Of a DNA stretch of 64,000 nucleotides, positions 36,500 to 46,549 are shown piece by piece. The stretch covers positions 310,001 through 374,000 of the forward strand of contig NZ_SOCR01000005.1 in the NCBI RefSeq assembly GCF_004364335.1. Reading direction: 5' to 3'. Both the position numbers and the translations under genes were made by a program. Origin of the DNA: Pseudomonas graminis (GTDB lineage: Bacteria > Pseudomonadota > Gammaproteobacteria > Pseudomonadales > Pseudomonadaceae). The notes under the pieces were generated by a model. That model saw nothing but the letters and a program-made list of their open reading frames with translations. It was not told the DNA's origin and made no database searches. Each line of letters starts with the position of its first letter. Position 1 is the first letter of the stretch.

Positions 36500-36939
36500 G
36501 ACGCCCTCTGATCGGACACGTCATGAACCGTCGCCCGCTGCAGAGCAAACTCATTGGCGGCCATCGCCTGCTGGGCATCTTCATCGAGAAAGCGGTTGGC
36601 GGAATCGCGATCCCACCACACGACGTAGAAATGGAAGTCTTCGTCCGTGTCGTTGAACACATAGTGATCGGTGTGTTTGGGAATGGCGGCGATGTCACCC
36701 ATTGTGAACGGGTACGTCTGATCTCCCACAACCAGCTGGGCGGTGCCTTTGATGCCGATAAAGAATTCCTGGTCTATCTGCGTGTGCGACAAGGATTTGG
36801 TGTGGGGTCGCACGACGCACCAGCCACTACCAATAGGCGTCGGATAGCCGTTCCACGGCAGTAACCTCGCGCCATCCAGGTCATATTCATGAACCAGTTT
36901 GTCCCACTTCATAGGGCGAAAAATATCGAAATCAGTCAT
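36496..36939 (-). CDS. Cupin domain protein, hydrazine synthetase partner
   Basis: 147-residue single-cupin protein, first gene of the operon. Metal-binding residues fit the cupin pattern: RPHTKSLSHTQIDQEFF (His 46, His 52, Glu 58 candidates) and GDIAAIPKHTDHYVFN (His 92) in the second motif. In actinobacterial hydrazine synthetases the cupin makes up the N-terminal domain of the MetRS-like protein and performs the N-N bond-forming rearrangement. Here it is split off, with the stop overlapping the MetRS-like start (ATGA). The start at 36939 follows AAGGAAAACC on the minus strand. Confidence 0.82.
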   Translation of the reverse strand: MTDFDIFRPMKWDKLVHEYDLDGARLLPWNGYPTPIGSGWCVVRPHTKSLSHTQIDQEFFIGIKGTAQLVVGDQTYPFTMGDIAAIPKHTDHYVFNDTDEDFHFYVVWWDRDSANRFLDEDAQQAMAANEFALQRATVHDVSDQRAS

Positions 36940-37353
36940 GAGGTTTTCCTTCAGCCAGAGCATCCTGCTCGCTGTTTTGTCGGCGCCAGACTGAGCTGAC
37001 GGGCACGTGCCTGTTAAGGAATAAACTGAAGAAAAGTGCGCGAGGGGGCAAACTAGAAATCCGCAATCAGCGGTTAAGTTTGACTTAACAGTGCTTGGCT
37101 TAATTATCTTACTAATCAGTAAGTTGACCGGTTTTACCGGCGTGGGTGTATCACCTACGGACACTGAAGCAGGACTTAACTGCCCTGATAAATAACCAAC
37201 ACTTCATGGCACCGCAGAAATTGAAGGTGTACGCACCGACCTCTTCCCGGCTAAAGCCAGCCCTACTGACACGCCGCCTACTCTCTGTAGACCCGCTTTA
37301 CCCGGGAAAACGTCAGTGGTCACAACGCAGAATCGAGGGTGGATGAACGCGAA
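36940..37353. promoter_or_regulatory. Promoter region of the hydrazine-type operon with two palindromes
   Basis: The 414-base gap between the LysR gene and the operon's first gene holds two dyads: GTTAAGT-TTG-ACTTAAC (37073-37089), a perfect 7-3-7 palindrome, and CTTACT-AATC-AGTAAG (37108-37123), a perfect 6-4-6 palindrome. The region around them is AT-rich. Both lie about 130-185 bases upstream of the cupin start and are good candidates for LysR-type operator sites. No ORF of note is present. Confidence 0.65.
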
Positions 37354-38262
37354 CTATCGCGTGGTGAATTCACGCTGACTGGCGTTGGCCTGGGACACCA
37401 GCCAGTCACGAAACTGTTTGCTGGATTTGGGAAGGATGGCCGTCTCGTCATACACCAGGTAATAGGCAATCGGCGTGTCGATCGTCGCGCGAAACGGCAC
37501 GACCAGACGGCCGGACGCCAGCTCTTCCCGAATCAGCGAACGACGCACCAGCGCAATGCCCATTCCCGCCAGCGCTGCCTCAATGACCCCGTTGGAATCC
37601 ACGAACACCGAGCCTTTGTGCACCGCAGCCTCGCCGTCTTCGATACCCACTGCACGGAGCCATAACGCCCAGTCTTCGCGGTGTTCGTCGTGCAAGAGGT
37701 TGTAGCTTTTCAGGTCAATGGGCGACGACAGATACCGGGAATCCGGCAGCAATGAAGGGCTGCAGACAGGCTGCAGTCGGTCGTTGATCAGCATCTCCAC
37801 TTCCAGACCGGGGTAACGCCCCAGGCCATGGCGTACGGCGAAGTCGACACCGTCGCCGAGCAAATCAACCAGCCGATTGGTGGTGCTGATCAGCACCTCG
37901 ATGCCGGGGCAGATGGCCTGGAAATCAGGCAAGCGGGGCAACAGCCATTGCATCGCAAAGCCGCTGGTGCAGCTGACAGTGATTGTATTGGGGCCGTTGT
38001 CGCTCATCAGACGTTGGGTGGCGTCGGATATCTGCCCGAGCGCGGGACGAATGGCCCGCAGATAGATCTTGCCCTCGGCAGTCAGCTCCAGGCGCTTGGT
38101 GTTGCGGATGAACAGCGTGACGCCAACGGCTTTTTCGAGCTTGGCGATCTGTTGACTGATGGCCGCAGGGGTTACGAACAGCTCACCGGCCGCGCCTTTC
38201 ATGCTGGCGTGGCGCCCCGTCGCTTCAAAACATAACAGCGCGTGCAGGGGCGGGAATTTCAT
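37354..38262 (-). CDS. LysR-family transcriptional regulator (GcvA-like)
   Basis: 302-residue DNA-binding regulator. N-terminal winged helix-turn-helix (ALLCFEATGRHASMKGAAGEL, then TPAAISQQIAKLEKAVGVTLF), followed by a periplasmic-binding-like effector domain (about 90-300). Its C-terminus is about 415 bases from the operon start and it is transcribed in the same direction, with two palindromes between them. It is likely the regulator of the operon, the divergent exporter gene, or both; the inducer is unknown. Confidence 0.88.
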   Translation of the reverse strand: MKFPPLHALLCFEATGRHASMKGAAGELFVTPAAISQQIAKLEKAVGVTLFIRNTKRLELTAEGKIYLRAIRPALGQISDATQRLMSDNGPNTITVSCTSGFAMQWLLPRLPDFQAICPGIEVLISTTNRLVDLLGDGVDFAVRHGLGRYPGLEVEMLINDRLQPVCSPSLLPDSRYLSSPIDLKSYNLLHDEHREDWALWLRAVGIEDGEAAVHKGSVFVDSNGVIEAALAGMGIALVRRSLIREELASGRLVVPFRATIDTPIAYYLVYDETAILPKSSKQFRDWLVSQANASQREFTTR

Positions 38263-38418
38263 GCCTGACCTCGGTTAAGAAAATCTAATGTGCTTAAGAA
38301 AAGCTCGCTTGAGCACCACCCCAGACACTGCTCAAATCATCACACCCTGACTCGACGAGCGTCAATCAACAACTTTTCGGTCAGCGGATCGGCGATACGG
38401 ATCACGAAAGGAAGCGCA

Positions 38419-39342
38419 ATGAAAGTCTCCGACTATGTTCGACTGATAGTTCTGGCTGCCATCTGGGGAGCCAGTTTTCTGTTCATGCGGGTTGCTGCCC
38501 CGATATTGGGCGCGTTGCCGACCGCCTTCTTTCGCGTGTTGCTCGGCGCCATTGGCTTGATGGTGATTCTGGCCATTTTAAGAACCCGGCATGAGTTCAA
38601 CGGCAAGTTCAAATCCACCTTGATCCTCGGCATCATCAATTCCGGCATTCCGTTTTTGATGTACAGCATGGCGGCCCTGCTATTACCCGCGGGTTATTCC
38701 GCCATCTTGAATGCGACCACTCCATTGATGGGCGTATTAATAGGTTCTGTGTTTTTCAGTGATTCACTGACGACCAAGAAAGCCATAGGCGTGTTTCTCG
38801 GCTTGCTGGGGATAACCTTGCTCACCACCACAGGCCCGGTGACGTTCACCACATCGGTGGTCATGGGCGCATTCGCTTGCCTGGTCGCGACCAGTTGCTA
38901 CGGCGCCGCAGGCTTCCTGACCCGTCAGTGGATCGGCGACCGAGGCGGCCTGGATGCCAAGCTCGTGGCGTTCGGCAGCCAGATCGGGGCAACGCTGTTT
39001 CTGCTGCCCTTCTTCGCCGTCTCCGCGACCGTCAACCCGCCAGCCACCTGGGGCGACTCGACCGTGTGGCTGTCGTTGGCAGCGGTTGGTTTCGTGTGCA
39101 CGGCGTGTGCTTACATTCTGTACTTCCGACTGATCGCTGATATCGGTCCGGTCCGCTCGCTGACCGTTACCTTCCTGATTCCGCCCTTTGGCGTCCTTTG
39201 GGGGGTGATGTTCCTCGGTGAAAAGGTTTCCGCCGGGCACCTTTATGGCGGCGGCCTCATCTGTCTGGCGGTCTGGTTCGTGTTGAGCCAAAGCAAGCCG
39301 AAGCCGGCACCTGTTCCTGAGGACCGCGCCGCCACAACCTGA
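38419..39342 (+). CDS. EamA-type drug/metabolite transporter
   Basis: 307-residue inner-membrane protein with ten predicted helices in two EamA repeats (IWGASFLFMRVAAPILG and LPAGYSAILNATTPLMGVLIGSVFF in the first, FLIPPFGVLWGVMFLGEKVS in the second). The start at 38419 follows AAAGGAAG. It is divergent from the LysR gene across 156 bases and next to the operon, so export of the pathway product or a precursor is a reasonable inference. Confidence 0.85.
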   Translation: MKVSDYVRLIVLAAIWGASFLFMRVAAPILGALPTAFFRVLLGAIGLMVILAILRTRHEFNGKFKSTLILGIINSGIPFLMYSMAALLLPAGYSAILNATTPLMGVLIGSVFFSDSLTTKKAIGVFLGLLGITLLTTTGPVTFTTSVVMGAFACLVATSCYGAAGFLTRQWIGDRGGLDAKLVAFGSQIGATLFLLPFFAVSATVNPPATWGDSTVWLSLAAVGFVCTACAYILYFRLIADIGPVRSLTVTFLIPPFGVLWGVMFLGEKVSAGHLYGGGLICLAVWFVLSQSKPKPAPVPEDRAATT

Positions 39343-39371
39343 TAGCAACGTTATCCACACCTGAGTTCGGC

Positions 39372-39389
39372 GCCGGGTAAACACCCGGC
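39372..39389 (+). terminator. Hairpin after the EamA gene
   Basis: Stem GCCGGGT-AAAC-ACCCGGC, 30 bases after the stop, without a T-run. A perfect DnaA box (39351-39359) lies between stop and hairpin. Confidence 0.4.
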
Positions 39390-39520
39390 AAGGCTCGGGT
39401 GCGCCTGAAATATCCAGCGTCGGGTGATAAGAACGCTTGGGGGATTCATCCGATGGCAACTCCAAGACGCTTTTCCGACACTTGGCGCACTGGCAGCACT
39501 CTCACGGCGAGGTATGCAGA

Positions 39521-40453
39521 ATGAGCAGAGCGATCCCGTTGATAGCCCTCCGCACGTTCGTTGAGGTGTGCAAGGCCGGGAGCATGAAACGTGCGGCGGA
39601 TCAGCTGTGCGTCTCACCGGCCGCCATCAGTCAGCAGATTAAAGGGCTGGAGGACCAGATCGGCAGGCGCCTGTTCGAGCGAGATGCCAAGGGCATCCAG
39701 CTCACCCCTTCCGGACGCAGCCTGTTCGACGAACTCGCCTGCACCTTTGACGTCATCGAAAAAGCCTGGTCGCGCGCCGCACTCAAGGCGCCACGTCAGA
39801 CGCGGCTGGTGATCAGCACAACGTCCACGATTGCCAGCTCCTGGCTGATCCCGGCCCTGGGCGGGTTCAAGGAGCGCTGCCCCAATGTCGAGATCTCGAT
39901 TCAGATCTGTAACGGTCTTTCGGAGCTCAAACACGGCCATGTGGATATCTGCATCCAGCGTGAAATGGCCGCCAGTTGTGAAAACCACGCCACGCATTTG
40001 TGGTCGTCCTATCTGATTCCCGTGTGCAGTCCGCATCTGCTCAGCACTCAGCGCAACATCGAGAGCCCGCAGGATTGCCTGACGTTCCCGCTGCTACAGG
40101 ACACCGAGCGCAATTACTGGAAGGTCTGGATGAACGCGTTCGGCGTGAGCAATCGCAAGATGATTCAGGGCTCCAGTTATAGCGACGAGTCCCTGTTGAT
40201 AAGTGCCGCCTGCGCCGGCCAGGGCATCGCACTGGTGAATAGCGTGTTCGCGTCCGAGGCCCTGCAAAGCAAGAGGCTGGTGCAAGTCACCAATGCCACG
40301 GCAGAGCTCAAGTTCGACTATTTCGTGTACTGCGCGAAAGAACGGCGCGAAGAGTGGGCGATTGCGGAGTTCATGAAGTGGGCTGTGCAGCAGGCGGGCA
40401 AGACCGCGAAGGGGCATATGCGGGAGATTGAAAGCGCGAGCCAGGTGGCTTGA
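39521..40453 (+). CDS. LysR-family transcriptional regulator
   Basis: 310-residue regulator with the HTH SMKRAADQLCVSPAAISQQIKGLEDQIGRR-type sequence (residues ~20-50) and an effector-binding domain. ATG 39521 has GAGG at 39509-39512. It is the second LysR gene next to the cluster and is downstream of the EamA gene on the same strand. It may belong with the cluster or be independent. Confidence 0.87.
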   Translation: MSRAIPLIALRTFVEVCKAGSMKRAADQLCVSPAAISQQIKGLEDQIGRRLFERDAKGIQLTPSGRSLFDELACTFDVIEKAWSRAALKAPRQTRLVISTTSTIASSWLIPALGGFKERCPNVEISIQICNGLSELKHGHVDICIQREMAASCENHATHLWSSYLIPVCSPHLLSTQRNIESPQDCLTFPLLQDTERNYWKVWMNAFGVSNRKMIQGSSYSDESLLISAACAGQGIALVNSVFASEALQSKRLVQVTNATAELKFDYFVYCAKERREEWAIAEFMKWAVQQAGKTAKGHMREIESASQVA

Positions 40454-40484
40454 TTCAGATCGGGCTAGCCTTAGAAAACATCTT

Positions 40485-40751
40485 TCAATCAATTATGGGG
40501 CTTATGCCGATCGAGTCCTGTGATGGGACGTCAGCTACAGCATTGCCCATGCGGCGCTGGCTTCCGCTGCGAAAGCACCTTGAACGTTCGTTACGGACAT
40601 CATAGAGCAGCTGTGTGGCCTGCTCGGCAGTCACAGTTCCTTCTGTTCGTGCCTGCTCGATCCGGGTGAGTAGCGCGTCGCACTCATCTTCGAGTCTGGG
40701 CCGGTCGACCTTATGCAGATCGTTTATGGATTGCTTGAGAGCATCGAGCAT
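40485..40751 (-). CDS. Small hypothetical protein
   Basis: 88-residue charged protein beginning MLDALKQSINDLHKVDRPRL, mostly helical in appearance (ALLTRIEQARTEGTVTAEQ). The ATG at 40751 is used because the longer ORF start has no Shine-Dalgarno sequence. No family is recognised. It lies 70 bases downstream of the receptor-type gene on the same strand. Confidence 0.5.
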   Translation of the reverse strand: MLDALKQSINDLHKVDRPRLEDECDALLTRIEQARTEGTVTAEQATQLLYDVRNERSRCFRSGSQRRMGNAVADVPSQDSIGISPIID

Positions 40752-40821
40752 AAGGATCACCTGGATCGCGCTTGACCTTGGTGTCACTGAGAGTTTCAGA
40801 CGTGAAGCATTGCAGCAATCA

Positions 40822-42138
40822 TTACTGCCCGGCTTGACCTGAGAACTGCTCAACGGCGACCACAACACTCTTGGCACCTTGTTGAATGTCCTTGATCACC
40901 TCATCCGCCTCACTCGCCAAATCCAGCGCCGCCCCGGCCTGCTGCCTGCTTTTTCCGATCATGGTCACAGCGCTGGACGCCAAAACCTGATTGTTTTTCA
41001 CGACCTCGAAGATTTCCGCCGTCGCTTTAGTGGTTCGAAGGGCCAGGTTTCTGACCTCGTCGGCGACCACAGCAAAACCCCGTCCCTGTTCCCCGGCTCG
41101 GGCGGCTTCGATTGCTGCGTTCAAGGCCAACAGATTGGTCTGGTCAGCGATGCTGCCGATGGTTTTGACGATGGTGCCGATTTCCTGGCTCTGGGCATCC
41201 AGTGCCTCAATGCCATGGGCAGCATCTTCCATCAACGCCGATAGCGTATTGAGGGTCGTGACAGTGTTCTGAATGACTTCGCGGCCTTGCTGTGCGCTGG
41301 CATTGGTTCGAACCGACGTGCCGTGGGCCATGCCGGCTGCTTCGGAGACAGCGCGCTCGCGGGTGACCTGGTCAGTAATAACGGTGGCTAATTTGGCGAT
41401 CTTGTACAGCTTGCCATTGGCATCCACGATTGGATTGTAGGATGCCTCCAGCCATACCTCGTTGCCATGTTTATCCACTCGGCAAAACCTTCCCGCGACA
41501 TAGGATGCCTGTCTAAGGGTGTGCCAGAACTGATCATATTCTTCTGACTGAGCGTCGGATGGCACGCAAAAGATTCGGTGGTGCTTGCCCAGGATTTGGG
41601 GAAGCGTATAGCCCATAGCGTCCAGAAAATTCTGATTGGCTGTCAACACCAACCCATCCAGAGAAAACTCGATAACGGCCGTGGAGCGCATCAGAGCCCC
41701 CACCAGCGCTTCATTCTCCCTTGAGGCTTCGATGGTCCTCGTCAGCACGCTTGAGTATAAAACGATGCGTTCGACCCGCCCGCTGTCACCTGCGAAGGGT
41801 ATGACCATTGCCCGTAGCCAGACGTGTCGACCTTCACGGCTGCACAGGCGCAACGTGCCGCTGTAATGCTTGCCTTGGGCAACTGCATCAAGCGCCCGAC
41901 GCTGATGTACGTCACCGCTCAGTTCAACGGGACTGAATTCACGCAGGGCACGACCGGACAATTCAGCCTGGGTGAATCCCAGCTCTGTTTCAAACAGAGC
42001 ATTCACCTCCAGGATGACGCCTCCCGCATCCAACGTGACGGACACGGTTTCGAGATCCAGAGTCGCCTTGACCTGCTCAAGAGCCCCCAGCCGTTTTTCC
42101 AATTGCTGGATCTTATCTTTTAACCGGGTATTGAACAT
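40822..42138 (-). CDS. PAS-PAS-MCP signal protein, BdlA-like
   Basis: 438-residue soluble chemoreceptor-type protein without membrane helices. Two PAS domains (about residues 25-140 and 150-265, the second with [21 protein letters not shown]) precede a short methyl-accepting signalling domain with the conserved tip [20 protein letters not shown] and [12 protein letters not shown]. The arrangement matches BdlA, which controls biofilm dispersion in P. aeruginosa, and Aer-like energy sensors. Which of these roles applies is not shown by the sequence. Confidence 0.85.
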   Translation of the reverse strand: MFNTRLKDKIQQLEKRLGALEQVKATLDLETVSVTLDAGGVILEVNALFETELGFTQAELSGRALREFSPVELSGDVHQRRALDAVAQGKHYSGTLRLCSREGRHVWLRAMVIPFAGDSGRVERIVLYSSVLTRTIEASRENEALVGALMRSTAVIEFSLDGLVLTANQNFLDAMGYTLPQILGKHHRIFCVPSDAQSEEYDQFWHTLRQASYVAGRFCRVDKHGNEVWLEASYNPIVDANGKLYKIAKLATVITDQVTRERAVSEAAGMAHGTSVRTNASAQQGREVIQNTVTTLNTLSALMEDAAHGIEALDAQSQEIGTIVKTIGSIADQTNLLALNAAIEAARAGEQGRGFAVVADEVRNLALRTTKATAEIFEVVKNNQVLASSAVTMIGKSRQQAGAALDLASEADEVIKDIQQGAKSVVVAVEQFSGQAGQ

Positions 42139-42327
42139 GGGGGGCCGCTCGCATTGACTTGAGAAGCTATCGACGCGGCGAGGGAAACCTTGAGAAGCAT
42201 GGTCAGCAGTCTGATGGCTGGTGCAGGTCAGGCACTGAGTCCAATCTGTAGGCCCTCCTTTGCCTACACATTAACAACCTGCGAATGCTCTTATTCCCAA
42301 GAGCCGCCGCAGTACACTGTGGATAAC

Positions 42328-44163
42328 TTATTCCACGGTCACGGACTTCGCCAAGTTACGAGGCTGATCCACGTCTGTCCCCTTCAGCACTGCCACGTAG
42401 TACGAAAGCAACTGCAGCGGGATGGTGTACAGAATCGGCGTCAGGGCGTCGAGGATATGGGGCATGGAAACCACATGGGTGCCCTCCCCGTTGACCAGCC
42501 CGGCCTGTTCGTCGGCGAAGACGATCAGCTCGCCGCCCCGTGCGCGCACTTCCTGCAGGTTGGATTTCAGCTTCTCCAGCAACTCGTTGTTAGGTGCGAC
42601 GGTGACGACGGGCATGTCGCTGTCCACCAGTGCCAACGGGCCGTGTTTCAGTTCGCCGGCCGGATAGGCTTCGGCGTGGATGTAGGAGATCTCCTTGAGC
42701 TTCAAGGCCCCTTCCATCGCCACCGGGAATTGCGCGCCACGGCCCAGGAACAGGGTGTGATTCTTCTCGGCGAACAGTTCGGCGATTTTCTCCACCGTCG
42801 TGTCCATCGCCAGTGCTTCACCCAAGCGGGTCGGCAGGCGGCGCAGTTCTTCAACCAGTTCTGCTTCCACGCCAGCTTCCAGCGTGCCTTTGACCTGACC
42901 CAGTGAAAGCGTCAGCAACATCAGCGCGACCAACTGCGTGGTGAACGCCTTGGTCGACGCGACACCTATTTCCGGGCCGGCCTGAGTGAGCAGGGTCAGA
43001 TCGGATTCACGCACCAGCGAACTGATGCCAACGTTGCAGATCGCCAGGCTGGCAAGGAAACCCAGCTCCTTGGCATTGCGCAGCGCGGCCAGGGTGTCGG
43101 CCGTCTCGCCGGACTGGGAGATCGAAACGAACAGCGTGTCCGGCTGGACCACGACTTTGCGGTAGCGGAATTCGCTGGCGACTTCGACCTGGCAGGGAAT
43201 GCCAGCCAAGCCTTCAAGCCAGTAACGCGCAACCATGCCGGCGTGATAGCTGGTGCCGCAGGCGACGATCTGTACGTTGCGTACTTTCGCGAACAGCTCC
43301 GCCGCTTGCGGCCCGAATGCCTGCACCAGCACCTGCTGCTGACCAAGGCGCCCTTCCAGGGTGCGCTGCACGACTTTGGGCTGCTCGTGGATTTCCTTGA
43401 GCATGAAGTGGCGATACTCACCCTTGTCCGCCGCTTCTGCGCCCTCGTGGTACTGAACGATCTCACGCTCGACAGGCAGGCCAGATGCGTCCCAGATCTG
43501 CACGCTGTCGCGACGGATCTCGGCGATGTCACCCTCTTCCAGGTACATGAAGCGGTCCGTTACCTGACGCAATGCCAGTTGATCGGAGGCAAGGAAGTTT
43601 TCCCCAAGGCCCAGACCCACAACCAACGGGCTGCCACTGCGGGCAGCAATCAGGCGATCCGGTTGTTGTGCGCTGATGACCGCAAGCCCATAAGCGCCGT
43701 GCAATTCCTTGACCGTAGCCTTCAAGGCAGCGGCCAGATCGGGCGTGTCCTGCAGTTTGTGGTGCAGCAGATGGACGATGACTTCGGTGTCCGTGTCAGA
43801 CGTGAACACGTAACCCAGCCCCTTTAAACGCTCCCGAAGCGGCTCATGGTTTTCGATAATGCCGTTGTGCACCACCGCCAATTGCTCGTTGGAGAAATGT
43901 GGATGAGCGTTACGCTCCAACGGTGCACCATGTGTTGCCCAACGGGTGTGGGCAATACCAAGGCGGCCTGTGACCGGCTCGCCCGCGAGTGCCCGCTCCA
44001 GTTCGTTCACCTTGCCGACTCGACGACGACGCTCAAGGACACCGGCGTTGTTGAATAACGCTACGCCGGCGCTGTCGTAGCCCCGGTATTCCAGGCGCTT
44101 GAGGCCCTCCAGCAGGATGGCAGTAACATTCCGTTCAGCAACAGCACCGACAATTCCACACAT
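42328..44163 (-). CDS. glmS: Glutamine-fructose-6-phosphate aminotransferase
   Basis: 611-residue enzyme making glucosamine-6-phosphate from fructose-6-phosphate and glutamine, the first step to UDP-GlcNAc. Cys 2 of [13 protein letters not shown] is the glutaminase nucleophile; [13 protein letters not shown] follows. Two SIS domains bind sugar phosphate, and the C-terminus [13 protein letters not shown] is typical. A perfect DnaA box (42318-42326) lies just after the stop. The att site used by Tn7 lies at the 3' end of glmS; no Tn7-like insertion is seen here. Confidence 0.97.
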   Translation of the reverse strand: MCGIVGAVAERNVTAILLEGLKRLEYRGYDSAGVALFNNAGVLERRRRVGKVNELERALAGEPVTGRLGIAHTRWATHGAPLERNAHPHFSNEQLAVVHNGIIENHEPLRERLKGLGYVFTSDTDTEVIVHLLHHKLQDTPDLAAALKATVKELHGAYGLAVISAQQPDRLIAARSGSPLVVGLGLGENFLASDQLALRQVTDRFMYLEEGDIAEIRRDSVQIWDASGLPVEREIVQYHEGAEAADKGEYRHFMLKEIHEQPKVVQRTLEGRLGQQQVLVQAFGPQAAELFAKVRNVQIVACGTSYHAGMVARYWLEGLAGIPCQVEVASEFRYRKVVVQPDTLFVSISQSGETADTLAALRNAKELGFLASLAICNVGISSLVRESDLTLLTQAGPEIGVASTKAFTTQLVALMLLTLSLGQVKGTLEAGVEAELVEELRRLPTRLGEALAMDTTVEKIAELFAEKNHTLFLGRGAQFPVAMEGALKLKEISYIHAEAYPAGELKHGPLALVDSDMPVVTVAPNNELLEKLKSNLQEVRARGGELIVFADEQAGLVNGEGTHVVSMPHILDALTPILYTIPLQLLSYYVAVLKGTDVDQPRNLAKSVTVE

Positions 44164-44172
44164 GGTCTTCTC

Positions 44173-44940
44173 CTAGGAAACAGCAGCGCAAATCAAGGTT
44201 ACGCCGCGGGCCTGAATTTGTTCGCGCGCCTCTTGAGGCAGGCGGTCATCGGTAATAAGGGTATGGACGCTGCTCCACGGCAGCTCCAGATTGGGAATCT
44301 TGCGACCGACCTTATCGGCCTCGACCATCACGATCACTTCCCGGGCGACCTCGGCCATCACCCGGCTGAGGCCGAGCAGCTCGTTGAACGTGGTCGTGCC
44401 TCGGGTCAGATCAATACCGTCGGCGCCGATGAACAACTGATCGAAGTCGTAGGAACGCAGCACCTGCTCCGCCACCTGGCCCTGAAACGATTCTGAATGC
44501 GGGTCCCACGTCCCGCCCGTCATGAGCAAGACCGGTTCGTGCTCCAGTTCACCCAGCGCGTTGGCGACATGCAGGGAATTTGTCATCACCACAAGGCCCG
44601 GCTGCAAGCCCAGCTCCGGAATCATCGCAGCCGTTGTGCTGCCGCTGTCGATGATGATCCGTGCATGTTCCCGGATGCGGGCAACAGCAGCGCGGGCGAT
44701 GGCCTGCTTGAACCTGGAAACGGGCTGGCCGGGCTCGCCAATCAATTCCTGAGGCATGGGGATGGCACCGCCGTAACGACGAAGCAGCAACCCATTGCTT
44801 TCGAGTGCAGCGAGATCCTTACGGACCGTCACCTCCGAGGTCTCAAAGCGCTTGGCCAACTCGTCCACGCTTACCTCGCCCTGCTCATTGAGCAAAGCAA
44901 GAATATTGTGGCGGCGTTGAGGCGTATTACGTTTCGACAT
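44173..44940 (-). CDS. DeoR-family transcriptional regulator
   Basis: 255-residue repressor with an N-terminal DeoR HTH (RRHNILALLNEQGEVSVDELAKRF, then TSEVTVRKDLAALESNGLL) and a sugar-phosphate sensor domain (DSGSTTAAMIPEL and FIGADGIDLTRGTTTFN). It lies 10 bases upstream of glmS on the same strand and probably senses amino sugar phosphate to set glmS expression; this location is conserved in Pseudomonas. The start at 44940 fits the HTH boundary. Confidence 0.9.
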   Translation of the reverse strand: MSKRNTPQRRHNILALLNEQGEVSVDELAKRFETSEVTVRKDLAALESNGLLLRRYGGAIPMPQELIGEPGQPVSRFKQAIARAAVARIREHARIIIDSGSTTAAMIPELGLQPGLVVMTNSLHVANALGELEHEPVLLMTGGTWDPHSESFQGQVAEQVLRSYDFDQLFIGADGIDLTRGTTTFNELLGLSRVMAEVAREVIVMVEADKVGRKIPNLELPWSSVHTLITDDRLPQEAREQIQARGVTLICAAVS

Positions 44941-45066
44941 GGTGATCTTAAGTTTCGATTCGAAAGTTAACGATCGCAATGAAAGCTCATCGAAAGATAT
45001 ACGTCAAGAGGGAGAGTGGGAATTGAGAGGATGGTCAGTAGGTTAAGCCGAAGAATTCCGACTCGT

Positions 45067-45089
45067 AGACAAGCATCGGCTGCTTGTCT
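45067..45089 (-). terminator. Hairpin between glmU and the DeoR gene
   Basis: Stem AGACAAGCA-TCGGC-TGCTTGTCT (9 bp), about 30 bases after the glmU stop; no T-run follows on the minus strand. A DnaA box (45110-45118) lies between stop and hairpin. Confidence 0.4.
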
Positions 45090-45119
45090 GGCAAGCAACC
45101 GATTGAGCCTGTGGATAAC

Positions 45120-46487
45120 TTAGTCTTTCTTGATCTTCACCGGACGCTTCCAGCCTTCGATGTTGCGTTGACGGGCGCGAGCGACCGCAAGCTGTTCAGC
45201 TGGCACATCCTGATTGATGGTGGAACCCGCACCCGTGCTAGCGCCCGACGCGATATGCACAGGGGCGACCAGCGAGTTGTTCGAGCCGATGAATACGTCT
45301 TCGCCCATTACCGTCTTGTGTTTGTTCGCGCCATCGTAGTTGCACGTAATGGTGCCTGCGCCAATGTTGGTGCGCGCGCCGATGACCGCATCACCCAGGT
45401 ACGTCAGATGACCCGCCTTGGCACCCTCGCCCAGATGGGCGTTCTTCAATTCGACGAAGTTACCCACATGAGCGCGGGCTTCGAGAACACTGCCCGGGCG
45501 CAGACGAGCGAAAGGCCCCGCATCCGCGCCTTCGCCAACGATCGCGCCTTCAAGGTGACTGTTTGCCTTGATGATCGCGCCCTTGCGCAAGGTGCTGTCC
45601 TTGATCACGCAGTTCGGCCCGATCGAGACGTCGTCTTCGATGACCACTCGCCCCTCAAGGATTACGTTTACATCAATCATCACGTCGCGGCCCGTGGTGA
45701 CGTCGCCACGAACGTCGAAACGCGCTGGATCGCGCAGCGTGACGCCCAACGCCATGAGTCGGTGGGCTTCGCGCTGCTGGTAATGGCGCTCGAGTTCGGC
45801 AAGCTGTTTGCGGTCATTGGCGCCCTGCACTTCCATGGCATCGTCAGGCTGGGCAGTGGCGACCACCAAGCCATCGCTGACGGCCATCTCGATAACATCC
45901 GTCAGGTAATACTCCCCCTGGGCGTTTTTATTGGAGAGGCGGCCAAGCCAGTCGGCAAGGCACTTGCCCGGTACGGCGAGGATTCCGGTATTACCTTCCT
46001 TGATAGCCTTCTGCGCCTCAGTTGCATCCTTGTGCTCGACGATGGCGGTGACGCGGTGCTGGGTGTCACGAACGATCCGACCGTAACCGGTCGGGTCTTC
46101 CAGCGTGACCGTCAGCAAACCCAACTGCTGATCATTTACCAGCGCGAGGAGTCGGTGCAGGGTCTCTACTTGTATGAGCGGGACGTCGCCATAAAGAATG
46201 AGCACGGTCTCGGCCGTCAACGCAGGTAACGCTTGAGCAACGGCATGGCCAGTGCCCAATTGTTTGTCTTGAAGCACGAAATTCAGATCATCGCCCGCCA
46301 GTTGCTCTCGGACCCGCTCTGCGCCATGGCCGATAACCACATGAATGCCTTGGGGCGAAAGCTGGCGTGCGCTGTGGATAACATGGCCGAGCATCGATTT
46401 ACCGGCCACAGGGTGCAACACCTTGGGCAGAGCGGAACGCATGCGAGTGCCCTGACCCGCGGCGAGAATGACGATATCGAGAGACAT
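45120..46487 (-). CDS. glmU: Bifunctional UDP-GlcNAc pyrophosphorylase/acetyltransferase
   Basis: 455-residue enzyme that acetylates glucosamine-1-phosphate and couples it to UTP, giving UDP-GlcNAc. The N-terminal uridylyltransferase has [23 protein letters not shown]; the C-terminal half is a left-handed beta-helix of hexapeptide repeats with acetyltransferase features ([19 protein letters not shown]). The start at 46487 removes an upstream hydrophobic leader that does not fit. A perfect DnaA box lies in the coding region (46373). Confidence 0.97.
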   Translation of the reverse strand: MSLDIVILAAGQGTRMRSALPKVLHPVAGKSMLGHVIHSARQLSPQGIHVVIGHGAERVREQLAGDDLNFVLQDKQLGTGHAVAQALPALTAETVLILYGDVPLIQVETLHRLLALVNDQQLGLLTVTLEDPTGYGRIVRDTQHRVTAIVEHKDATEAQKAIKEGNTGILAVPGKCLADWLGRLSNKNAQGEYYLTDVIEMAVSDGLVVATAQPDDAMEVQGANDRKQLAELERHYQQREAHRLMALGVTLRDPARFDVRGDVTTGRDVMIDVNVILEGRVVIEDDVSIGPNCVIKDSTLRKGAIIKANSHLEGAIVGEGADAGPFARLRPGSVLEARAHVGNFVELKNAHLGEGAKAGHLTYLGDAVIGARTNIGAGTITCNYDGANKHKTVMGEDVFIGSNNSLVAPVHIASGASTGAGSTINQDVPAEQLAVARARQRNIEGWKRPVKIKKD

Positions 46488-46549
46488 GAAGGGATTCCAG
46501 ACGAGCAGCCACATTAGCCAGGCTGATGATTCAGGCGAGAAAGCCGAAA

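Noticed and set aside
27668..36939. Staphyloferrin-B-like or hydroxamate siderophore cluster, suggested by SbnA/SbnB and an IucD/PvdA-like enzyme
   Set aside because: There is no IucA/IucC-type synthetase, NRPS, TonB receptor, Fur box or siderophore exporter, while the cupin, MetRS-like and flavoenzyme genes match hydrazine synthesis.
42139..42327. Possible glmS riboswitch/ribozyme or regulatory element around glmS
   Set aside because: This is downstream of glmS on the minus strand, and upstream (44163-44173) there is only a 10-base gap to the DeoR gene, so no leader is available.
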